DNA from: Oricola sp. | Lineage (GTDB): Bacteria > Pseudomonadota > Alphaproteobacteria > Rhizobiales > Rhizobiaceae | Length of the DNA: 64,000 bases | Reading direction: 5' to 3' | NCBI RefSeq assembly: GCF_022763245.1 | Contig: NZ_JALEGV010000005.1 | Coordinates: 1-64,000, forward strand | Shown: positions 57,791 through 64,000 of the stretch, piece after piece | Position numbering within the stretch: the first letter of the stretch is position 1 | How the letters are laid out: every line of letters starts with the position of its first letter | The notes under the pieces: model-generated | The model's input: the letters and a program-made list of their open reading frames with translations, nothing else | What the model was told of the DNA's origin: nothing | The model's database searches: none | Translations under genes and position numbers: made by a program

Positions 57791-60097
57791 TCAGTCGTTC
57801 AGCGCCGCCCAGAGCTTGAGCGGCGTCGCCGGCATGTCGATATGCGGGACGCCCTTGGCGCGCCACAGCGCGTCGCAGACCGCGTTCATCACCGCCGGCG
57901 TCGCGCCGATCGTCGCCGCCTCGCCCGCGCCCTTGATGCCGAGCGCGTTGGTGGTGGACGGCACGTTGTGCGTGTCGAAGGCGAAGTTCGGGAAATAGTC
58001 GGCGCGCGGCATGGCGTAATCCATGAAGCTCGCGGTCAACAGCTGGCCGCTCTCGTCATAGACGGCGTCCTCGTAGAGCGCCTGGCCGATGCCCTGCACC
58101 ACCCCGCCATGCACCTGGCCGAGCAGCAGCATCGGGTTCACCGTCAGGCCGTAGTCGTCGACCATGGTGTAGCGCTCGACCCTGCCGACGCCGGTCGTGG
58201 GGTCGATCTCGACCTCGCAGATGTGGCAGCCGTTCGGATAGGTCGCTTCCGCCTGCTTGAACTCGGCGTCGGCCTTCAGGTCGGCCGGGTCCTGCGCGTT
58301 CTTCGCGATCTCGATCAGCGAGACCGAGCGGTCGGTGCCGGCAACGACGGCCTGGCCGTCGACCAGTTCGATGTCGTCGGCGGCCGCTTCCAGTTCGTCG
58401 GCGGCCAGCTTCCTGATCTTCTGCGCCAGCGCCTCGCCGGCGTAATAGGCCGAGACGCCGCCCAGCGGGATCGAGCGGGAGCCGCCCGTGCCGCCGCCCG
58501 TCGGGATGCGGTCGGAATCGCCCTGGATGACCTTGATCTTGTCGACGTCGAGGCCGAGCGTGCCGGCTACGAACTGGGCGTAGGCGGTCGCATGGCCCTG
58601 CCCGTTGGATTGGGTGCCGATGTCCATCGTCACCGTGCCGTCGTCGAGCAACTGCACATAAGCCGGCTCGGAACCGGCGAAGGCGCAGGCCTCGATGTAA
58701 TAGGACATGCCGATGCCGCGGACCTTGCCTTCGGCCTTCGAGGCTTCAAGCCGCGCGTCGAAACCGGCCCAGTCGGCGTTTGCGAGCGCCTTTTCCATGC
58801 AGTTCTCGAACTCGCCGACATCGTAGAGGCGGCCGCCCTGCGTCTTGTAGGGCATCTGTTCGGGCTTGATGAAATTGCGGCGGCGAATCTCGTCCGGGCC
58901 GAGCTTCATGTCGCGGGCGCACTGGTCGACCAGCTTCTCCACGAGGAAGGCCGCCTCGGGACGGCCGGCACCGCGATAGGCGTCCACCGGCGTGGTGTTG
59001 GTGAAGACGCCCGTCAGGTGGAAGTCGAGCACCGGAATGTCGTAGACGCCGGTCGCCATCTGCGCGCCAAAGAAGGGAATGGCGACGCCGAACTGGTGCG
59101 TATAGGCGCCCATGTCGGCGATCAGCTTGATGCGCATCGCCAGGAACCGGCCGTTCTCGTCCATCGCCATCTCGGCATGGGCGGTGTTGGCGCGGCCGTG
59201 ATTGTCGACCAGGAAGTGTTCCGTGCGCTCGCCGACCCAGCGAACCGGCTGGCCAAGGCGCTTCGCGGCTTCGAGAACCAGCGGGTATTCGCGGTAGACG
59301 AAGCCCTTCGGCCCGAAGCCGCCGCCGACATCCGGCGTGATCACATGCAGGTCGATGTCGCCGCCGAACACCTTGTCGCGGATGATGTTGCGCTGGCCGT
59401 GCACGCCCTGCGAGCCGCAGGTCAGCGTGAACCGGTTCTTCTCGGCGTCATATTCGCCGATCGCCGCGCGCGTCTCCATGTAATTGGAGACGAGGCGGTT
59501 CTGGACGAAGTCGATCGTCGTCACATGGGCGGCGCCCGCGAACACCTCGGCCGCCTTGTCGGCGTCGCCATGGACGTTGACATAGGCCTTGTTGGATCCG
59601 GCTTCCGGCCAGACCAGCGGCGCGCCGTCTTCCAGCGCGGCGGTCATGGAGGTGACCGCGTCTTCCATGTCGTAGTCGATCTCGATCAGCTCGGCGGCGT
59701 CCTTGGCGCGCTCCAGCGTGTCGGCGACGATGAAGGCGACGGCGTCGCCGACATGGCGCACGCGATCCTTCGCCAGAACGGGGATCGGCCGGTAGGGCGC
59801 GGTTTCGCCATCCGGGCCGGGGCGCATGCCGACGGCAGCCAGCGTGCCGAGATGGGCGACGTCGTCCGGCGTCAGGACCAGCTGCACGCCGGGCGCGGCG
59901 CGGGCCTCGTCGACCGAGGTGATGGTGAAGGACGCGTTCGCGACGGGCGAGCGCACGACATAGCCCTGCAGCATCCCGTCCATGCGAATATCGGAGGTGT
60001 AGCGCCCCTTGCCGCGGATGAAGGCCTCATCCTCGGTGCGGCGGACGGATGCTCCGATCAGGGATTTGGAACCGAATTTGGGCGGTGCGACATTCAT
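57791..60097 (-). CDS. Molybdenum hydroxylase large subunit (CoxL form II/xanthine dehydrogenase family)
   Basis: A 768-residue molybdopterin-binding subunit. The N-terminal hammerhead region is [20 protein letters not shown]; the substrate-site loop reads [11 protein letters not shown], the form II CoxL pattern, not the AYRCSFR of true CO dehydrogenase. The catalytic Glu is in [19 protein letters not shown]. The ATG at 60097 has GGAGGAG upstream; a start 27 nt earlier is possible. The [2Fe-2S] and FAD subunits are not adjacent. ATGTATACAT lies 114 bp upstream, as it does before the hydrolase-LigA operon. Confidence 0.9.
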   Translation of the reverse strand: MNVAPPKFGSKSLIGASVRRTEDEAFIRGKGRYTSDIRMDGMLQGYVVRSPVANASFTITSVDEARAAPGVQLVLTPDDVAHLGTLAAVGMRPGPDGETAPYRPIPVLAKDRVRHVGDAVAFIVADTLERAKDAAELIEIDYDMEDAVTSMTAALEDGAPLVWPEAGSNKAYVNVHGDADKAAEVFAGAAHVTTIDFVQNRLVSNYMETRAAIGEYDAEKNRFTLTCGSQGVHGQRNIIRDKVFGGDIDLHVITPDVGGGFGPKGFVYREYPLVLEAAKRLGQPVRWVGERTEHFLVDNHGRANTAHAEMAMDENGRFLAMRIKLIADMGAYTHQFGVAIPFFGAQMATGVYDIPVLDFHLTGVFTNTTPVDAYRGAGRPEAAFLVEKLVDQCARDMKLGPDEIRRRNFIKPEQMPYKTQGGRLYDVGEFENCMEKALANADWAGFDARLEASKAEGKVRGIGMSYYIEACAFAGSEPAYVQLLDDGTVTMDIGTQSNGQGHATAYAQFVAGTLGLDVDKIKVIQGDSDRIPTGGGTGGSRSIPLGGVSAYYAGEALAQKIRKLAADELEAAADDIELVDGQAVVAGTDRSVSLIEIAKNAQDPADLKADAEFKQAEATYPNGCHICEVEIDPTTGVGRVERYTMVDDYGLTVNPMLLLGQVHGGVVQGIGQALYEDAVYDESGQLLTASFMDYAMPRADYFPNFAFDTHNVPSTTNALGIKGAGEAATIGATPAVMNAVCDALWRAKGVPHIDMPATPLKLWAALND

Positions 60098-60210
60098 CTT
60101 GATTTCATCTCCTCCATCCGCCATGTCCAACGTCACGCACATGCGTGGCGGGCGAAACGACGACTGCGAACATATGCGATGTTGCCCGAATGTCGAGCGC
60201 CGCGGCCGTC

Positions 60211-60220
60211 ATGTATACAT
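60211..60220. promoter_or_regulatory. Palindromic operator ATGTATACAT (CoxL-like/pepN intergenic)
   Basis: A perfect 10-bp palindrome in the 173-bp divergent region between the CoxL-like gene and pepN. An identical site precedes the hydrolase-LigA operon at 63039. The GT-N2-AC core fits GntR-family operators, but no regulator gene is in the window. Confidence 0.55.
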
Positions 60221-60270
60221 TTTTCCCTTGAATGCGGGCGACACCGGGCTCGCGCCAACAGGATCTTGCC

Positions 60271-62916
60271 ATGCGCACCGAAACCGGAACCGTCATCCGC
60301 CTCGAAGACTACAGGCCGAGCGACTACCAGATCGAGACGACCGAGCTGCATTTCACGCTCGAGCCGGAGGCGACGATCGTGCGCGCGACGCTCGCCATGC
60401 GCCGCCGCGAGGGCGTGCCGGCGGACACCCCGCTGACCCTGGACGGCGACGAACTGGCGCTTGAAGGCCTGCGCATCAATGGCGAGACGCCGGCGGAAAA
60501 CGGATACACCGCCACGCCCGAGAAGCTCGTGATCGGCGAACTGCCGGCGGACGACACGTTCACCGTCGAGATCGAAACCCGGCTGAACCCGTCCGCCAAC
60601 AAGCAGTTGATGGGGCTTTACCGCTCGTCGGGCACCTATTGCACCCAGTGCGAGGCTGAAGGCTTTCGCCGCATCACCTATTTCCTCGACCGGCCGGACG
60701 TCCTGTCCGTGTACACGGTGCGCATGGAGGCGCGCGCCGAAGACGCGCCGCTCCTGCTGTCCAACGGCAACCGGGTCGAGGACGGGATGCTGGACAATGG
60801 CTGGCATTACGCGGTCTGGCACGATCCCTTCCCCAAGCCGTCCTATCTGTTCGCGCTGGTCGCCGGCAATCTGGGCGTCGTGCGCGACAGCTTCACGACG
60901 ATGTCGGGCCGCGAGGTGGCGCTCGAAATCTTTGTCGAGCACGGCAAGGAACCGCGCGCGGCTTACGCGATGGACGCGCTGAAGCGCTCGATGAAGTGGG
61001 ACGAAGAGGCGTTCGGGCGCGAATACGACCTCGACATCTTCATGATCGTCGCCGTCTCCGACTTCAACATGGGCGCGATGGAGAACAAGGGCCTGAACGT
61101 CTTCAACGACAAGTATGTCCTCGCCGACGAGCGCACCGCGACCGATGCCGACTACGCCAATATCGAGGCGATCATCGCGCATGAGTATTTCCACAACTGG
61201 ACCGGCAACCGCATCACCTGCCGCGACTGGTTCCAGCTTTGCCTGAAGGAAGGGCTGACGGTCTTCCGCGACCACGAATTCTCCGCCGACATGCGGTCGC
61301 GCACGGTCAAGCGCATCTCGGAAGTGAAGCTCCTGAAGGCGCATCAGTTTCCCGAGGACGCCGGCCCCCTCGCCCATCCTGTGCGGCCGCGGCGCTATTC
61401 GGAGATCAACAATTTCTACACGGCGACCGTCTACGAGAAGGGGTCTGAAGTCGTGCGGATGATCCGGACCATCCTCGGGCCGGAGCAATTCCGCGCCGGG
61501 CTCGACCTCTATTTCGACCGCCACGACGGCGAGGCCGCGACGATCGAGCAGTTCCTCAAGGCATTCGAGGATGCGAGCGGCCGCGACCTGTCGCAATTCG
61601 CGCTGTGGTACGAACAGCCGGGCACGCCGAACCTGACCGCAGACACGCGCTACGACGCCGATCAGAAGCGCTTCACGCTGAAGATCGAGCAGAGGCTGAG
61701 GCCGCCGGTCGATGGCGCGCCGCATCAGCCCATGCACATTCCCGTGCAGTTCGGCCTGGTGTCGGCCGGCTCCGGCGACATGGGCTGGAGCGACGTGACG
61801 GGCGCGGAAGTCACCGGCGACGTCATCCATGTGACGAAGCCGCGCCACGAGATCGTGTTCGAAGGCATCGGCGAGCGCCCGGTCGCATCCCTCCTGCGCG
61901 GCTTTTCCGCGCCGGTGACGCTCTATCCCGAGCCGGAAGACGACGACCTCGCCTTCCTGGCGCGCAATGACAGCGACGAGCACGGCCGCTGGCAGGCGCT
62001 GTCGACGCTGATCATGCGGCAGATGAAGCAGGCGGTCGCGAAGCCCGCCGAAGAGCTCACGGACGTGTTCGATCCGGCCACCTGCATGATCCTGACCGAC
62101 ATCGCGGGCGACCCGGATTACGAGCACGCCTTCCGGGCGCTCTGCCTGACGCTGCCCGGCGAGAACGACATCGCCCGCGAGATCGGCTCCGACATCGATC
62201 CCGACGCGATCCATCGCGTCCATGTCGCGGCCTCGCGGCAGGTGGGACGGGCCGGCGAACGCGTTTTCGCCCGGCTGTTCCACGGGCTGGCGCCGAACGG
62301 CCCCTACTCGCCCGACGCGACGAGCGCCGGCAAGCGGTCGCTGCGCAATCTCGCCCTGTCCTATCTGTGCCACGCCAAGGGCGACATCACGCTGGCGGCG
62401 CAGGTCTATGGCGAAGCCGACAACATGACCGACCGGGCGCATGCGCTGACGCTGATGGCGCATCTCAAACCGCTCGCCGACGAGACGCTCGACGCGCTGA
62501 AGGCGTTCCAGCTGGAATTCCGTTCCGAGCCGATCGTTCTCGACAAGTGGTTCATGATCCAGGCGACCGCCCCCGGCGCAAGGACGCTGGACACGGTGAA
62601 GACGCTCACCAGCAATCCCGCCTTCTCCTGGGACAATCCGAACCGGGTGCGCTCTCTCATCGGCGCAGTCTCCACAGGCAACCCGACCGCCTTCAACCGG
62701 ACCGACGGCGAAGGCTACCGCTTCCTGTGCCAGGCGATCGGCCGGCTCGACGGGGTCAATCCGCAGGTGGCCGCCCGGCTGCTGACGGCGATGCGTTCCT
62801 GGAAGAACCTGGAGCCGCGCCGCCGCGAAGAGGCCCGCGCCGCGCTGGCGATGCTGGCGTCGCGGCAGCATTTGTCGCGCGACGTGCGCGACATCGTCGA
62901 CCGGATGCTCGCCTGA
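60271..62916 (+). CDS. pepN: Aminopeptidase N (alanyl aminopeptidase)
   Basis: An 881-residue M1 family zinc metallopeptidase. The substrate-recognition motif is GAMEN (in NMGAMENKGLNVFNDKYVL), and the zinc motif is HEYFHNW with the distal Glu in LKEGLTVFRDHEF. The N-terminal ~190 residues form the M1 saddle domain, and the C-terminal half matches the proteobacterial PepN-type ARM repeats. It cleaves N-terminal residues from peptides in the cytoplasm. The ATG at 60271 is preferred because family similarity begins there; a start 39 nt earlier is possible. Confidence 0.95.
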   Translation: MRTETGTVIRLEDYRPSDYQIETTELHFTLEPEATIVRATLAMRRREGVPADTPLTLDGDELALEGLRINGETPAENGYTATPEKLVIGELPADDTFTVEIETRLNPSANKQLMGLYRSSGTYCTQCEAEGFRRITYFLDRPDVLSVYTVRMEARAEDAPLLLSNGNRVEDGMLDNGWHYAVWHDPFPKPSYLFALVAGNLGVVRDSFTTMSGREVALEIFVEHGKEPRAAYAMDALKRSMKWDEEAFGREYDLDIFMIVAVSDFNMGAMENKGLNVFNDKYVLADERTATDADYANIEAIIAHEYFHNWTGNRITCRDWFQLCLKEGLTVFRDHEFSADMRSRTVKRISEVKLLKAHQFPEDAGPLAHPVRPRRYSEINNFYTATVYEKGSEVVRMIRTILGPEQFRAGLDLYFDRHDGEAATIEQFLKAFEDASGRDLSQFALWYEQPGTPNLTADTRYDADQKRFTLKIEQRLRPPVDGAPHQPMHIPVQFGLVSAGSGDMGWSDVTGAEVTGDVIHVTKPRHEIVFEGIGERPVASLLRGFSAPVTLYPEPEDDDLAFLARNDSDEHGRWQALSTLIMRQMKQAVAKPAEELTDVFDPATCMILTDIAGDPDYEHAFRALCLTLPGENDIAREIGSDIDPDAIHRVHVAASRQVGRAGERVFARLFHGLAPNGPYSPDATSAGKRSLRNLALSYLCHAKGDITLAAQVYGEADNMTDRAHALTLMAHLKPLADETLDALKAFQLEFRSEPIVLDKWFMIQATAPGARTLDTVKTLTSNPAFSWDNPNRVRSLIGAVSTGNPTAFNRTDGEGYRFLCQAIGRLDGVNPQVAARLLTAMRSWKNLEPRRREEARAALAMLASRQHLSRDVRDIVDRMLA

Positions 62917-62943
62917 CGGCCAATTCGGCCGCCGACACCACAC

Positions 62944-62955
62944 GAGTATACACTC
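62944..62955. promoter_or_regulatory. Degenerate GTATAC-centred inverted repeat
   Basis: GAGTATACACTC is an imperfect inverted repeat sharing the GTATAC core with the two ATGTATACAT sites. It lies 95 bp upstream of the second site and may be a weaker operator for the hydrolase-LigA operon. Confidence 0.35.
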
Positions 62956-63038
62956 AGATCGCGTTTTTCGCGATTTGTGAGCCGGATTCTCATTATATAA
63001 GACTTGAAACCGATTTCCGTGCGGATTATAGGGATATC

Positions 63039-63048
63039 ATGTATACAT
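63039..63048. promoter_or_regulatory. Palindromic operator ATGTATACAT before the hydrolase-LigA operon
   Basis: A perfect copy of the palindrome found at 60211, located 32 nt before the ATG at 63080, where a bound repressor would overlap the transcription start. Upstream, TATATAAGAC near 62994-63003 is AT-rich and could contribute to the promoter. Confidence 0.55.
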
Positions 63049-63079
63049 CAAACTCGAACAACATCGTGAAGAGCGCGTC

Positions 63080-63790
63080 ATGACCACGCTCGTCCTCATT
63101 CCGGGCCTCATCTCCGACGCCATCGTCTGGGAACCGCTCGCCAGGGCGGCGGAAGGACGGTTCGCGCTGCATCGCGCCGATGTCACGACCCAGGCCTCGA
63201 TCACCGAAATGGCCGAGAGCCTTCTGGACGCCGTCGACGGCCCGCTCATCGCGGTCGGCCACTCGATGGGCGGTCGCGTTGCGATGGAGATGGCGCGTAT
63301 CGCGCCGGAGCGCGTGAAGGGGCTGGTGCTTGCCAATACCGGGCACCACCCGAAGCGCGACGGCGAGGAAATCAAGCGCCAGGCAATGATCGATCTCGGC
63401 CATGAGAGCATGGAGACGCTCGCCGACCAGTGGCTGCCGCCGATGCTCGATCCGGCGCGCGTCACGGACGCCGAGCTGATCGCCGAATTGCGCGCCATGG
63501 TGCTTCGCGCCGGAGCCGACGTGCATGAACGCCAGATCCGCGCCCTCGTCGGGCGCCCGAATGCGAGCGCCTATTTGGGCGAGATCGCCTGCCCCGTGCT
63601 TCTGGTCGCGGCCCGCCAGGACGGCTGGAGCCCCATCGCCCAGCACGAGGAGATCGGCGCCGCTGTCGGCGACTCGGAACTGGCGATCATCGAGAATGCC
63701 GGGCACTTCGCCCCGGCGGAGCGGCCGGAAGAAACGACCGCCGCAATCATGGACTGGCTGACACGCAGATTCGGAGACGACAATGTCTGA
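63080..63790 (+). CDS. Alpha/beta hydrolase, aromatic-degradation context
   Basis: A 236-residue alpha/beta hydrolase. The nucleophile elbow is VGHSMGGR (Ser near residue 57), the likely Asp is in AARQDGWSP and the His in IENAGHFAPAERPE. The oxyanion start is LVLIPGLISDAIVWEPL. The gene overlaps the following LigA gene by 8 nt (ATGTCTGA), so the two are co-translated; this suggests an ester or lactone-cleaving role in a meta-cleavage pathway. The operator ATGTATACAT lies just upstream. Confidence 0.87.
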   Translation: MTTLVLIPGLISDAIVWEPLARAAEGRFALHRADVTTQASITEMAESLLDAVDGPLIAVGHSMGGRVAMEMARIAPERVKGLVLANTGHHPKRDGEEIKRQAMIDLGHESMETLADQWLPPMLDPARVTDAELIAELRAMVLRAGADVHERQIRALVGRPNASAYLGEIACPVLLVAARQDGWSPIAQHEEIGAAVGDSELAIIENAGHFAPAERPEETTAAIMDWLTRRFGDDNV

Positions 63791-64000
63791 CGCCGCAATG
63801 CAGATTCCCGAAACGCCGCTTTTCGACCGCGCACGTTCGATCAAGGGCTACAAGCTCAACAAGATGGCCATGGATCTCGGCCGTCCGGAAAACCGCGAGG
63901 CCTTCAAGGCCGACGAGAACGCCTATCTCGACCGCTACGGCCTGAGCGACGAGGAAAAGGCGGCGGTCAATGCGCGCGACTGGCACGAAATGGTGCGGCT
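63783..64000 (+). CDS. LigA-like extradiol dioxygenase alpha subunit (partial at window edge)
   Basis: Starts at ATG 63783 and is cut by the end of the window after ~72 residues. The sequence KLNKMAMDLGRPENREAFKA followed by YLDRYGLSDEEKAAVNARDW matches the small alpha subunit of protocatechuate 4,5-dioxygenase (LigA) and related LigAB-type enzymes. A LigB-type subunit is expected to follow outside the window. With the overlapping hydrolase gene it marks an aromatic ring-cleavage operon. Confidence 0.88.
   Translation, partial: MSDAAMQIPETPLFDRARSIKGYKLNKMAMDLGRPENREAFKADENAYLDRYGLSDEEKAAVNARDWHEMVR

Noticed and set aside
60133-62943. A long minus-strand frame opposite pepN
   Set aside because: pepN has full M1 peptidase motifs; the antisense frame has no motif and an Arg/His-rich composition typical of a mirrored GC-rich gene.

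Overview
The window looks like part of the chromosome of a GC-rich alphaproteobacterium, most likely in the Hyphomicrobiales (Rhizobiales) or a near relative. This rests on gene content: a carboxyspermidine polyamine pathway, a class I PHA synthase, CreA, ETF-ubiquinone oxidoreductase, a DUF1127 protein, a GapR-type (DUF2312) protein and LigA. No rRNA gene is present and no genus can be assigned.

Region 1 (1-7570) is the right end of an integrated prophage. A leftward operon holds a Cro-like gene, a RusA-type resolvase, a Sak4-like ATPase, a GapR-like protein, a DUF669 protein and a repeat protein cut by the window edge. A LexA/CI-like S24 repressor lies in the middle, flanked by two pairs of ATAGG-N6-CCTAT operators that overlap outward-facing promoters. 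A rightward chain of eight small genes with start-stop overlaps follows, ending in an excisionase-like gene and a tyrosine integrase. The integrase abuts the 5' 43 nt of a tRNA-Ser(GCU), whose 3' half is not found here.

Region 2 (7571-30757) is mostly core and transport metabolism: TauE/SafE exporter, HisC-like aminotransferase, YitT protein, SEL1-like and DUF2147 proteins, an acidic autotransporter, AMP nucleosidase, an SLC13-type permease with a divergent AraC regulator, a BTAD-TolB-TPR regulator, an MFS transporter, a P-type ATPase, the nspC/carboxyspermidine dehydrogenase pair, PHA synthase and an outer-membrane barrel.

Region 3 (30758-38714) is the most unusual part. A 1206-residue protein with an ExbB/MotA/ZorA-like membrane head and a tail of 69-residue repeats is translationally coupled to a protein resembling the EH_Signature (ZorC-type) family. 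A convergent 949-residue bitopic membrane protein with an internally duplicated N-terminal motif ends 64 bp away. This resembles a reduced Zorya system without ZorB or ZorD, or else an uncharacterised envelope structure.

Region 4 (38715-64000) contains an RND efflux pair, CreA, PPK2, a CDF metal exporter, an epimerase, an EEP-family hydrolase, ETF-QO, a uracil-DNA glycosylase-like protein, a second YcaD-like MFS protein, an EamA permease, a BON-MscS channel, a CaiB-type CoA transferase, a maleate isomerase-like protein, a HAD phosphatase, Dtd, an orphan CoxL-like molybdoenzyme subunit, PepN, and the start of a hydrolase-LigA operon. The same palindrome, ATGTATACAT, lies upstream of both the CoxL-like gene and the hydrolase-LigA operon, suggesting a shared GntR-type regulator.
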